Part shown: one piece after another, positions 1 to 11,472 of the stretch | Position numbering within the stretch: position 1 is the first letter of the stretch | How the letters are laid out: each line of letters begins with the position of its first letter | NCBI GenBank assembly: GCA_949316495.1 | Contig: OX439012.1 | Coordinates: forward strand, 7,284,549 to 7,348,548 | DNA from: Amphiduros pacificus | Lineage: Eukaryota > Annelida > Polychaeta > Phyllodocida > Hesionidae | Reading direction: 5' to 3' | DNA length: 64,000 bases | Notes under the pieces: model-generated | Seen by the model: only the letters and a program-made list of their open reading frames with translations | What the model was told of the DNA's origin: nothing | Databases searched by the model: none | Made by a program: the position numbers and the translations under genes

Positions 1-889
1 CTTAATATCTGGTCATCTTTCACATCATTTGGTCATTTTTTCACATCATGTGGCCATCTCTTTATGTTGCGAACCTACTTGATCATTTTGATATTATATC
101 ATGCTTTTTTTTATTTCATCACACACACACATCAGGCTTTGTGACCAGGCACGATTATATCAATGAACAGATATTTGGTCTAAACTGATAACAAATTCTC
201 AGCTGACCCTGAAATAGTACAGTGCATGTGACACTCATTTAATTCACTAGTCACAAACAATAACAAAAGCTTACCAAATATGGAAACATGGAAAATCCCC
301 TTCATGACTTTAAAAACAAATGAGGAAATATCATTATGTTGTCATCTTGTTGTTAAAACCCATTTTTTATTCAAGATTTTGCACAGTTTTCCTGTTTATC
401 TTATTTTGTTATTTTGTTACAGATGTACTATTTCCATCTGTTAATATCTGGGCAATAACATGGAGTTGGCACGTTGTCAGAATTAGTTCACTGTGTTGAT
501 ATTTTGGCTTTCACAGTTGACAGACTTCATTCGCATATATCCCTTCAGAGCCCCTCTACATTAGTCATACAAGATGTTTTTGTGAGGGGCCCAATGCGGG
601 AGCCATGGTGGTGACCTGTGTCAAATCATTCATAACAGAAGTGCACCATCTGAATGTGCCATCATTTGTTTGATGAAGTCCAACCTGGCAAAGTCCCAGA
701 AAAGGTCAACTGTTTACAAAGCGACCCACACTTTTATACACTGGGGCCAAACACATACACAATTTGACATATGTATAAATATCTTTACATATCTGAGTGG
801 CAAATTCATGACTATATCGTGTCACTGTATGAATGTAACGAATAGAGTCATGCAACCATTTAATTCAAAGTATTAGATCCATGCAAATC
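1..889. other. AT-rich noncoding stretch
   Basis: I see no gene here. The stretch opens with two or three degenerate copies of a short phrase (ggtcatctttcacatcat) and then looks like unique intron or intergenic DNA. The one 68-codon open frame near 670-876 has no family resemblance or coding character that I can see. Confidence 0.5.
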
Positions 890-1062
890 TATTCTATGAC
901 TTGACAATGTCGCTATTCTGTGACTTGACAATGTCGCTATTCTGTGACTTGACAATGTCGCTATTCTGTAACTTGACAATGTCGCTATTCTGTGACTTGA
1001 CAATATCGATATTCCATGACTTGACAATGTCGCTATTCCGTGACTTGACAATATCGCAGTAC
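890..1062. repeat. 24-bp minisatellite, about 7 copies
   Basis: A 24-bp unit beginning ttgacaatgtcgctattc is repeated head to tail at 901, 925, 949, 973, 997, 1021 and 1045, with the last copies more diverged. Because 24 is a multiple of three, both strands carry open frames through it; these are by-products of the repeat and not evidence of a gene. Confidence 0.9.
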
Positions 1063-1185
1063 ATTCCTGATATACATGACCCCATAGTTTCAAGCTGCAA
1101 CAAACTCTTAAACTCTTCAACTTTTTCAGATCAACTATCACCCCATCACCCTGTAAACATGAGGATGCAATGAATCAACATTTAC

Positions 1186-1334
1186 CTTAACAGAGGCCTC
1201 TCTGGGGGTGTGAGCACAGCTTTGGCTTCCAAGTCATCCGATATTCCGTTCTCATCAAAGATGTCTGTGAACATTTCTGCCTCCATGATTGAACGAACAG
1301 GTGGGTGAGACTGACTCCTGGATCTTATGGGCAT
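1186..1334 (-). CDS. candidate internal coding exon, unknown protein
   Basis: On the minus strand a 149-bp open segment lies between a plausible acceptor (ccgtacag at 1335-1336) and a good donor (TTAAG then GTAAATG, intron starting at 1185). The 49-codon peptide begins MPIRSRSQSHPPVRS, contains the acidic stretch FTDIFDENGISDDLEAK, and ends near TPPERPLL. Its base composition and codon use look coding, unlike the surrounding AT-rich DNA. It starts in phase 0 and ends in phase 2. I do not recognise the protein. It may belong to the same minus-strand gene as the candidate exons at 3.6, 15.0 or 19.0 kb, but no join between them is proven. Confidence 0.45.
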
Positions 1335-1688
1335 CTGTACGGCCACAAAGAGGTCAAACTCTCCCAAAAAAGGTTATATTTTAGACCAATGAAAGGCCGT
1401 CAAGTTCCACTTGAGGTGATTTCTTACAATAACATTTCCGAGGCTGGCTGCACTGGTGAGTGGAAGAAACGAGCCGTCATTCTCCACTGATAATGATTAA
1501 TATCACATACACATATATGCATATATATATATGGAGTGAGAGAAGGAGAGAGGTGTGTTTGTACAAGCATATGGGCTGGTGTCATTATCAGATCCCTGCA
1601 TGTCCTCAGACCCTGATTGTGTCTGCTCTATATATGGGGGGGCCTATCTCCCCACTTGTGATATAACATCTGAATCAGTCATAATCAA

Positions 1689-3010
1689 AACACACACTGG
1701 GCTGCGGGTAATACCATACACTCCCTAAACTATGCACACTGGGCTGCGGGTAATACCATACACTCCCTAAACTGTGCACTCTGTGTGTGGGTGATACTGT
1801 GCACTGCCTAAAACATGCTCCCCAAATCACACACTGGGCTGCGGGTAATACCATACAGTCCCTAAACTATGCACTCTGTGTGGGTGATACTGTACACTGC
1901 CTAAAACACGCTCCCTAAATCACACACTGGGCTGCGGGTAATACCATACAGTCCCTAAACTATGCACTCTGTGTGGGTGATACTGTACACTGCCTAAAAC
2001 ATGCTCCCCAAATCACACACTGGGCTGCGGGTAATACCATACAGTCCCTAAACTATGCACTCTGTGTGGGTGATACTGTACACTGCCTAAAACACGCTCC
2101 CTAAATCACACACTGGGCTGCGGGTAATACCATACAGTCCCTAAACTATGCACTCTGTGTGGGTGATACTGTACACTGCCTAAAACATGCTCCCCAAATC
2201 ACACACTGGGCTGCGGGTAATACCATACAGTCCCTAAACTATGCACTCTGTGTGGGTGATACTGTACACTGCCTAAAACACGCTCCCTAAATCACACACT
2301 GGGCTGCGGGTAATACCATATACTTCCTAAACTATGCATTCTGTGTGTGGGTGATACTGTACACTGGGCTGCGGGTAATACCATACACTCCCTAAACTGT
2401 GCGCTCTGTGTGAATGATACTGTACACTGGGCTGCGGGTAATACCATACACTCCCTAAACTGTGCGCTCTGTGTGAATGATACTGTACACTGGGCTGCGG
2501 GTAATACCATACACTCCCTAAACTATGCACTCTGTGTGAATGATACTGTACACTGGGCTGCGGGTAATACCATACACTCCCTAAACTGTGCACTCTGTGT
2601 GGATGATACTGTATACTGCCTAAAACACGCTCCCTAAATCACACACTGGGCTGCGGGTTATACCATACACTCCCTAAACTATGCACTCTGTGTGGGTGAT
2701 ACTGTACACTGGGCTGCGGGTGATACCATACACTTCCTAAACTATGCACTCTGTGTGATACTTTACACACAATGTGTTGTGGGTGATACCACACACTCCC
2801 TAAAACACACATACTGTGTGGGTGACCATATACTTCTCAAAACATACAATAATTGGGTGATACCGAACACTGTAAATGAGTGATACCATATAATTCCTAA
2901 AACATCCATTGAGTGGATGATACCAAATATCTCCTAAAACACACATTATGCTGGGAATCCCCTTTCTCCTGAAACACATTCAGATGGCATACACTCTCCC
3001 TAAAACACCC
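1689..3010. repeat. minisatellite with 93/186-bp higher-order structure
   Basis: A tandem array is built from phrases such as gctgcgggtaataccatac, ctccctaaactatgcactc and gtgtgggtgatactgtac. Between about 1800 and 2290 a 93-bp unit repeats, and alternate copies carry either catgctccccaaat or cacgctccctaaat, so the true period is 186 bp. From about 2290 to 2640 the array switches to a 63-bp version lacking the gcctaaaac part. After 2760 the copies decay gradually to about 3010. No gene is visible inside; the long open frames follow the repeat period. Confidence 0.92.
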
Positions 3011-3549
3011 AGATGAGTGGTAATTTCAGAACATTTATAAATGGTTAATAACCATTACTAATGATTAACAAAATAGCCCCTATAAATCCCACATCATTCC
3101 TCATCTTTGACAACTGAAGTATGTCAATCAATATTGTCACTAGATTCATCATGATTCTGTTAATCAAAACGAATAATATCAATAATTACCTTATCAAATA
3201 ACAAACAAAATATTAAAAGTAACCACTTTAACAGATCAAACTATTAGATCAGCTAATACACTCCCTAAAACACATAATCTTGCGAATAAATCTTAAAGCA
3301 GCAAACCTGAGGTCTCCTTCTTGGAATTTATGTGCTCATAAATGTATGGCCCAAGAGGTAACTAATTGTCAAACATTCATCTAAATCAATGATTCTGCAA
3401 CTATGTCATAAATATACTGTAATCGTTGTAATACTTAAATCGGGGTATCTCTGGTTAATCTGCATCACTCAAGCCTAGAAAGGTGATAGCTTAATTAATG
3501 AACATGTTGCCATGGTGACCGGAAGCCAACCATATCCGTTTCTTGCCAC

Positions 3550-3662
3550 CTCAAAGCAGAGATGATCTTGACGCTGAGATTAATGAGATCGGGACCAATT
3601 TCAGAAGCAACCTCCAAGACGGCTTCCTCATCACCTAGTATTCTGGATTTGACCTCACCACC
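3550..3662 (-). CDS. weak candidate coding exon, unknown protein
   Basis: The minus strand reads GGEVKSRILGDEEAVLEVAS and continues EIGPDLINLSVKIISALR between a possible acceptor (tatccag, intron ending at 3663) and a possible donor (TTGAG then GTGGCA). The composition and amphipathic pattern look coding. The acceptor lacks a good pyrimidine tract because a SINE has inserted just upstream of it (3679-4002). If unspliced, the frame runs to a stop at 3495 and this could be a terminal exon. The family is not recognised. Confidence 0.28.
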
Positions 3663-3678
3663 CTGGATAATCCACGAT

Positions 3679-4002
3679 TTGTTTGGCTGCTTGTTTGGGG
3701 TTTTGATCACTTTCAACATTATTTCAGTCATTTCATGATGAGACCTACTTGAAGCAGATATAGTGTTGCCTCACTAAATTGTCATGCCATAGGTCCTTGA
3801 CATGACAACCCACCCTGACACATATTTACAAGGACAATGGGTTAATTCTTTGGGCAAGGGCTTCAGGTCATGTGGTAAATTGTAACATAAATTCAATCTC
3901 GGCATGGCCGGGGATCAAACCCACGACCTTTGGATCACCATAGAGGAACTGGTGCTAATCAGCTTGCATTCTAACCTACTATGCCACAGCCCTCACAACT
4001 AT
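3679..4002 (-). mobile_element. tRNA-headed SINE (SINE-1), near full length
   Basis: Read on the minus strand the element starts with a tRNA-like head (GGGCTGTGGCATAGTAGG, box A; box B near the phrase gggtttgatcccc), passes through a conserved core (about 3760-3850), and ends in a CAAAC-type tail. It is flanked by a near-perfect 14-bp target duplication, GGATAATCCACGAT at 3665-3678 and GGATAATCCATGAT at 4003-4016. Related copies occur at 19728-19906, 31463-31627, 57054-57272 and 58993-59303. The head resembles a tRNA but the element is a retroposon, not a tRNA gene. Confidence 0.9.
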
Positions 4003-4016
4003 GGATAATCCATGAT

Positions 4017-5586
4017 ACCTGAGATAATCATAGATTATCTGGAATCAATAATTAACAAAAACACCCTAAAAATTCTTTAGATTTTACTCATTTTTTTCAA
4101 TATATATTTAAGTTTATCCCAAATTGTTTAAATTATCTCAAGTTCATTATAGAACCTCTGTATAATCAGGCTTTGATAAACCTTGGAGTAATTATGAATG
4201 GAGTCACGATGTCGCAAGATCAAAAAGGACATTATTGTTGCCGCCTTGGACATTGTTATGACGACACCATATAGGTGCTAGATAAGTTTTGATGTAATTT
4301 TTTTTCAAAAGTATATATATATTGCAAATGAAAGATTTGTTTTTTTTATACAGATTATAGGGATATAAATTTTATTTTTCTGTTCCAAGCTTGATGATTT
4401 TATGATAAGATCTGTTCATTCATGTCACAGCCTTGGATTGGGATAAAGATACAGATTAGTTGAATGTTCATAGACTGGGGTTTACAGAATATCTAACAGG
4501 TCAAAGATTATGTTCTTAGATTAAGGTTTGGGAGATTAAAAAGATCATGAATCATATATTAGAGGCCAAGATATATATATCCTCAAGATTTGGTTACCCT
4601 ACATTACACAAGAGAGCATAAAATACCCCAAATATCCAAGATTGGCTATCCGAGATTACCCCATCAACACAATAGGCAAACCTGATTTTTTTAAAGAAAT
4701 GTAGCTTTCTCAATGCTTGTGGTGGTATAAAAGTAAGACATCATCATGGGGTAGTTACTTCCTTACATAACAAATAAAAACACATAAAACACAGAGAAAT
4801 GCAACTGAAATAGCGATGTAGCTGGGCAGACTGTATATCGCAAAGAACTTAATTTGGATAGTCAGTAGGTGGGACTTATATAAATAACTTGGGGAATTTT
4901 AAGAGTGGGAAGTGAACATAAAAGGTACAATATTGAATTCTATTCCTGTCTCTGTATGGACCCTCACAAACACAAAAATGGTTCACAAGGGATGGTGCCA
5001 TTCAAGGATAAAGCATTTTTGGCAGGGAGCATTAAGTTTACCTGTTTTGAACTGAAATTTATTCCACAATGGTGGATCCCTGTTGCTATGAGCATTTTAT
5101 GACTTCATTTAGTGAGAGCTATCTGGTGAGGGGGAGGAGGGTTATCTGGTGTTGATCAGGAAAAAAAATCTATAAAAGTATTTATATTTGATATTTCTAT
5201 GACACCAATTAAAAACACAAAATCAACTTCGGGCATAGCCCTTAATGTACACACAAAAAATAATACCAAACCGCCATAAATCAAAAGTACTGTCTTGTTA
5301 TGGAGAAGGCTATCTTTGCCAATTCTAATGGCTTTTTACTGACTTGCTGAAAAAAGAGCGTAGGAGAGGGCAAACTGACATCACCGTCTTCCGGTTGGCC
5401 ACACCGGGGCCACGTTGGATACGTTGAAAACACATCAGTGCACATATACACCAGCATATGAAATCTTTAAAACTATAATTAAATCTTATTATATCGTTCG
5501 CAATTACAGCAGTCATTTTCAGAGCCAAAATGAAGCAAAATATTCTTATAACAAAGTACATAACTGTCTTCCTCGTGTTCTCATGA
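4017..5586. other. AT-rich noncoding stretch
   Basis: I see no gene in this stretch. It is rich in A/T runs. A short GC-richer patch at about 5340-5430 could be part of an exon on either strand, but I could not find both an acceptor and a donor for it. Confidence 0.4.
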
Positions 5587-5818
5587 TTTCAGACATATTT
5601 AAATCATTTCAGACATATTTAAATCATTTCAGACATATTTAAATCATTTCAGACATATTCACATCATTTCTCTAAATGTATTATTATTAGCTGAGAATCA
5701 TATACGTGTATGTGAAAAATATTGTATTTGTATGTGAAAAATATCTTACTTGTGTGAAAAATATCTTACTTGTGTGAAAAATATCTTACTTATATGAAAA
5801 ATAACTTAAGCGTGTGAA
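5587..5818. repeat. two short minisatellites (20 bp, and about 18-23 bp)
   Basis: A 20-bp unit (agacatatttaaatcatttc) is repeated four times from 5587. After a 35-bp gap a second array of gtgaaaaatatcttact units runs from about 5708 to 5818. Confidence 0.85.
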
Positions 5819-6075
5819 AGAATTTTTGACAAAAAGGGAAGACATGACTCAAAAGCTGCATGGAATCCCTCTAAAAGGCTGATCTTTTTAAAAAATTAAA
5901 TTAAACCCTTTGATCAGAGATTTGATCTTACATCACAAGGACTTTGAAGGGCAATACTGTGAATGCTGATAATTGGTATCTGTAAAATTTACTATTTGTT
6001 GAAACACCACTGAATGGGAAGACATCAAAGGCTGCATGGAATCCGTCTTAAAGGCTGGGCTGTATAGAAATGATT
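5819..6075. repeat. dispersed repeat, related to 13545-13650
   Basis: Phrases here such as gacaaaaagggaagacatgac and gaatgctgataattgg recur inside the transposon at 13015-13971 (for example near 13557-13640). The shared stretch suggests either a transposon fragment or a second repeat family present at both places. Within this region the phrase aaggctgcatggaatcc also occurs twice, near 5855 and 6030. Confidence 0.6.
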
Positions 6076-6084
6076 TTTTTTTTT

Positions 6085-6595
6085 TTTAAAGATGAAATCT
6101 TCATATTGGGATTCTGTTTGAGTGATATGCAAATCAGAACATATAGAATTGAATTGTTTTTTGTAAATGTAGAAAATGTAAAGAAAATAGTGACTTCACA
6201 CAGAAAACAACTTTAGATGAAATCTTCATATTGGGCTTCTATTTAAGCGATATGCACATCAGAACACATAGAATTAAATTGTTTTTTTTTTGTAAACGTA
6301 GAAAATATAAAGAATAATGACTTTATACAGAAAACAAAGATGAAATATTCATATTGGGCTTCTATTTAAACAATATGCATATCAGAATATATCGAATTGA
6401 ATTGTTATTTGCACACACAGAAAATATAATGAATAATGACTTCATACAGAAAACAAAGATGAAATATTCATATTGGGCTTCTATTTAAGCGATATGCGGC
6501 ATATTACATCATATAAAATTGAATTGTTATTTGCACATGTAGAACATATAGAAAAGATTATGACTTTAAAGATGAAATCTTCAGATCGGGGTTCA
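6085..6595. repeat. tandem repeat, about 118-124-bp unit, 4-5 copies
   Basis: Units starting gatgaaatcttcatattggg begin near 6092, 6216, 6340, 6458 and 6570. Each contains a ttctatttaagcgatatgca segment and an ataatgacttcatacag segment. No coding content is visible. Confidence 0.88.
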
Positions 6596-6862
6596 ATTTG
6601 ACTGTACTATTTAAATTGCTGACAGGGATTTGTTTTCAATGCCAATTGGGGTTGCCAAGGTGTGAAAGCCCTGTATGTGTGAAAGTGCCCGTATGACTGC
6701 CCCTTCCTATTTCTGATATGCTGTTATTGTGCCTAAACATAACATAACACTCCTTACAAACAAATAAACCACTGAACTTAAAAATGAACAAGAACAAAGT
6801 TGAATAAAAAACAAATGGTTTGACTTTAAGTCAGAAACCATACAAATGATAAAAATTCTTAA

Positions 6863-7206
6863 TCATCTGTAGAGCCAGTCACATGCTAATGCACATGCAA
6901 TGGTCTCATACAAACACATGACACAAGTTGACCAAAAATACATATCTGAACGCTCATCTTGACAAATCTGGAAATAATTTACCCACAAATCCTTGATAAT
7001 GCTTACCGGTAACAAAAAAAAAGAAAAGCTATTTACCTGAATGCCCCCTGGTGGCCAAGATGGGCAAGAATTATCTCTGATTAACTCTGATTGCTCCTTA
7101 GTATATAGTTCTGCTGTGAAACACCATTGACCTGTCCATGGTACTACTGCTAAGTTCAAAAACACATCTCGGGGGTGACAGGAATGTTATGTCACACATG
7201 GCTTAA
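6863..7206. other. unassigned sequence left of the duplication
   Basis: A minus-strand open frame of about 100 codons crosses this region and carries a GTAAAT donor-like site at about 7037 after CCACCAGGGGGCATTCAG. I could not find a convincing acceptor or a protein family, so I list it only as an unresolved open frame. Confidence 0.2.
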
Positions 7207-8838
7207 CACTGAGGACATATTCTGACAGATAAACACATGAAGATTAAATATATATATATATATATATGTGTGCACACACACACACATATTAATATATACA
7301 CATGTATATATAAATATGGTAAAATCAATAGGCATGCTTTCCGCATGAAATATCACATAAATAATTCCTGTCCCTCTCATTTTGCATGAGCAGAACTTAG
7401 TTAAATACCCATATAATGGCGTATATTGATCATTGGAATGAATTTGGGGACATGTGTTTATTAGATATTCATTTCCAAATATTTGTATTGTCAGGCATAG
7501 AAATAAACAATAAGGTTGTGCATTCCCATCACTTGACCCCATTAGGTCACGCTCACCTCTAATGTGGCTCCATCTAGTGACGTAAACGTCATACATGATG
7601 TAATACAGTCACGCAATGGTGCTGCTTGACCCCATGAGATCATGCTCTCCTATTATGTGGCTCTATCTGGTGACCTATACGTCATACATGATGGAATATG
7701 GTCACGCAATGGCGCCATCTATTGACGTATATATATCATAGATGATGTAATAGTCACAGATGATTAGCTCCACCTGGCGAGTGTTTCTGAGCCATGAAAC
7801 CTCCTATTATAATAATAAACCTTATCATCCACATATATGTGGTCACCTCTGCATGTGAACAAATAAGATCACATATGAATCTATTTAATGCTGGACTATT
7901 TGATAAAACATTCCACCTGTATATGGTTGTAAATGGCTGTACATGTATACTGTATATGGCTGTGTACTGTATATGGCCGTGTACTGTATATGGTTGTATA
8001 CTGTATATGCCTGTATATAGCTGTATACTGTATATGGCTGTATATGGCTGTATACTGTATATGACTGTATATGGCTGTATACTGTATATGGCTGTATATG
8101 GCTGTATATGGCTGTATACTGTATATGCCTGTATATAGCTGTATACTGTATATGGCTGTATACTGTATATGGCTGTATACTGTATATGGCTGTATATAGC
8201 TGTATACTGTATATGCCTGTATATAGCTGTATACTGTATATGGCTGTATACTGTAATGCCTGTATATAGCTGTATACTGTATATGGCTGTATATGGCTGT
8301 ATACTGTATATGACTGTATATGGCTGTATACTGTATATGGCTGTATATAGCTGTATACTGTATATGGCTGTATATACCTGTATACTGTATATGGTTGTAT
8401 ACAGTTATTGTATATGGCTGCATATGCCTGTATACTGTATATGGCTGTATACTGTATATGGCTGTATATAGCTGTATACTGTATATGGCTGTATACTGTA
8501 TATAGCTGTATACTGTATATGGCTGTATATGCCTGTATATAGCTGTATACTGTATATGGCTGTATACTGTATATGGCTGTATATGGCTTTATATGGCTAT
8601 ATTGGGGATGCCTATGAGGTCATTTACTCATTTTATTGCTGAAGCAAATTAAAATGCGCTCAGAGAACGCAGAACAATGCCCTCCTCCTGCATACCCCTG
8701 TGGCCAGTGCCGCCTAGTGGCCAGTTTGCCCCGCACCTCAAATTCACAGAATCAGCATCCATTATGTAGAATCAAACCCCAATGTTCTGGAGCATTGAAA
8801 TGAGGGCCACTCTAAATACTAATGGGGATGTCGATTTT
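7207..8838. repeat. 1632-bp tandem duplication, copy A
   Basis: The sequence from 7207 reappears nearly base for base 1632 bp later at 8839. This includes a (TA)n/(CA)n tract, a block of degenerate repeats with TGACGTAAACGTCA-type palindromes near 7570-7740, and a CTGTATATGGCTGTATACTG satellite. The junction at 8838/8839 joins the phrase gatgtcgattttcac to tgaggacatattctg. Copy A lacks a segment of about 115 bp present in copy B. The missing part lies between two copies of a direct repeat (attatgtagaatcaaaccc), as expected from slippage or unequal exchange. The 134-138-codon open frame in both copies is not credible as a gene because it crosses the microsatellite. Confidence 0.93.
7920..8605. 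repeat. TGTATA-rich satellite in copy A
   Basis: The array mixes two near-10-bp words, ctgtatatgg and ctgtatactg, in irregular order. The words are close to self-complementary (TGTATACA-like), so both strands show long open frames of the type AVYCIWLY. These are repeat artefacts. Confidence 0.92.
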
Positions 8839-10507
8839 CACTGAGGACATATTCTGACAGATAAACACATGAAGATTAAATATATATATATATATATATG
8901 TGTGCACACACACACACATATTAATATATACACATGTATATATAAATATGGTAAAATCAATAGGCATGCTTTCCGCATGAAATATCACATAAATAATTCC
9001 TGTCCCTCTCATTTTGCATGAGCAGAACTTAGTTAAATACCCATATAATGGCGTATATTGATCATTGGAATGAATTTGGGGACATGTGTTTATTAGATAT
9101 TCATTTCCAAATATTTGTATTGTCAGGCATAGAAATAAACAATAAGGTTGTGCATTCCCATCACTTGACCCCATTAGGTCACGCTCACCTCTAATGTGGC
9201 TCCATCTAGTGACGTAAACGTCATACATGATGTAATACAGTCACGCAATGGTGCTGCTTGACCCCATGAGATCATGCTCTCCTATTATGTGGCTCTATCT
9301 GGTGACCTATACGTCATACATGATGGAATATGGTCACGCAATGGCGCCATCTATTGACGTATATATATCATAGATGATGTAATAGTCACAGGAGATGATT
9401 AGCTCCACCTGGCGAGTGTTTCTGAGCCATGAAACCTCCTATTATAATAATAAACCTTATCATCCACATATATGTGGTCACCTCTGCATGTGAACAAATA
9501 AGATCACATATGAATCTATTTAATGCTGGACTATTTGATAAAACATTCCACCTGTATATGGTTGTAAATGGCTGTACATGTATACTGTATATGGCTGTGT
9601 ACTGTATATGGCTGTGTACTGTATATGGCTGTATACTGTATATGACTGTATATAGCTGTATACTGTATATGGCTGTATATGGCTGTATACTGTATATGAC
9701 TGTATATGGCTGTATACTGTATATGGCTGTATATGGCTGTATATAGCTGTATACTGTATATGGCTGTATACTGTATATGGCTGTATATGGCTGTATATGG
9801 CTGTATACTGTATATGGCTGTATACTGTATATGGCTGTATATAGCTGTATACTGTATATGGCTGTATACTGTATATGGCTGTGTACTGTATATGGCTGTA
9901 TATGCCTGTATATAGCTGTATACTGTATATGGCTGTATATGACTGTATACTGTATATGGCTGTATATACCTGTATACTGTATATGGCTGTATATGCCTGT
10001 ATATAGCTGTATACTGTATATGGCTGTATATGGCTGTATACTGTATATGGCTGTATATGGCTGTATACTGTTTATAACTGTCTATGCCTGTATATACCTG
10101 TATACTGTATATGGTTGTATACAGTTATTGTATATGGCTGTATTGGGGATGCCTATGAGGTCATTTACTCATTTTATTGCTGAAGCAAATTAAAATGCGC
10201 TCAGAGAACGCAGAACAATGCCCTCCTCCTGCATACCCCTGTGGCCAGTGCCGCCTAGTGGCCAGTTTGCCCAGCACCTCAAATTCACAGAATCAGCATC
10301 CATTATGTAGAATCAAACCCCAAGCGTTCACAGCCAAAGTTGACCCGATGGTCACTGCGACCTTGACCTTTGACCTTGGTTGGAAAAATTCCATGCAATT
10401 TTTTTGGGGGTCTTAAGTTATACAAACATTATGTAGAATCAAACCCCAATGTTCTGGAGCATTGAAATGAGGGCCACTCTAAATACTAATGGGGATGTCG
10501 ATTTTCA
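8839..10507. repeat. 1632-bp tandem duplication, copy B
   Basis: This is the second copy of the block starting at 7207. Outside the internal satellite it differs by only a few bases, for example an extra GGA near 9392, so the duplication is recent. Copy B runs on into the 435-446-bp tandem array at 10323. That identifies the right end of copy A, which carries a remnant of the array unit, as a product of the duplication. Confidence 0.9.
9552..10146. repeat. TGTATA-rich satellite in copy B
   Basis: This is the same satellite as at 7920-8605, with a different number and order of the two words. It is therefore the fastest-changing part of the duplicated block. Confidence 0.92.
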
Positions 10508-11275
10508 CCTGAAAAGTAGGTCACACTGACCCAATTACATAAATTAACATTTTTGCAGCTTATACCAATTGATAATAAGTAATAATGTTTGATATATGTG
10601 TATTCTGCAAAGAATTAACAAAATCGGCATGTCGGCCATTTTGAAAAATGGCTGCTGTGGCTTCAAAATTTGGTCAGTATCATCCATCATCGAACTTAGC
10701 CTAGCCCCTCATAAAATACACCTGTACACCAACTTGTGTCAAAATTGAAACATTTCTACAGAAGATAGAGCGCTCACGGCCAAAGTTGACCCGATGGTCA
10801 CTGCGACCTTGACCTTTAAACTTGGTTGGAAAAATTCCATGGAATCTTTTTATGGGGTCTTAAGTTTTATAAACATTATGTAGAATCAAACCCCAATGTC
10901 CTGCAGCATTGAAATGAGGGCCACTCTAAATACTAATGGGGATGTCGATTTTCACCTGAAAAGTAGGTCACACTGACCCAATTACATAAATTAACATTTT
11001 TGCAGCTTATACCAATTGATAATAAGTAATAATGTTTGATATAAGTGTATTCTCAAAAGAATTCACAAAATCGGCACGTATAATGGCCGCCATGACTTCA
11101 AAATTTGGTCAGTATCGCCCATCATCGAACTTAGCCTAGCCCCTCATAAAATACACCTGTACACCAACTTGTGTCAAAATTGAAACATTTTTATAGAAGT
11201 TAGAGCGCTCACGCCCAAAGTTGACCCGATGGTCACTGCGACCTTGACCTTTGACCTAGGTCACCAAACTTTCAT
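10323..11275. repeat. tandem array, 435-446-bp unit, about 2.2 copies
   Basis: The landmark gttgacccgatggtcactgc occurs at 10339, 10785 and 11220, giving periods of 446 and 435 bp. Between landmarks lie conserved phrases such as ggccactctaaatactaatg and cagcttataccaattgataa. The array leads directly into the purine-rich ggacgcacagacacacgg tract and hairpin at 11369-11469. The arrangement resembles non-autonomous transposons of marine invertebrates that carry internal tandem repeats, which is an inference. Confidence 0.85.
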
Positions 11276-11368
11276 GGAAAATATTTACTTGGACTATATT
11301 GTTGTAGGAATATGTAATATTATCCCTGTGGTCCAGCCACTTTTGAGTGTTGGCCATTCCAAATATTG

Positions 11369-11472
11369 TGACGGACGCACAGACACACGGACACACTGAC
11401 TCACGGACACATGGACGCGCGGACGGAAAAGTGATTACTATATGCCCTCCCTCGGAGGAGGAGGGCATAATA
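11369..11472. mobile_element. transposon-like terminus with GC-rich hairpin
   Basis: A tract of ggac/ggacgc words (11369-11426) is followed by a perfect 10-bp stem, TATGCCCTCC at 11441-11450 and GGAGGGCATA at 11460-11469, with a 9-base loop, then AATAAA. A GC-rich hairpin near a terminus is a feature of Helitron-type elements. The diagnostic CTRR end is not obvious here, so the class is unproven. A degenerate relative of the ggacagacagaccc tract lies at 41318-41380. Confidence 0.55.

Noticed and set aside
6863-7165. 100-codon minus-strand frame with a donor-like site
   Set aside because: No acceptor or family was found, and the end sequence (ccaccagggggc) recalls repeat sequence; kept only as an unassigned region.
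7192-7596. 134-codon minus-strand frame, repeated at 8812-9228
   Set aside because: It runs through TA/CA microsatellite sequence. Its duplication is explained by the 1632-bp tandem copy and it has no recognisable domain.
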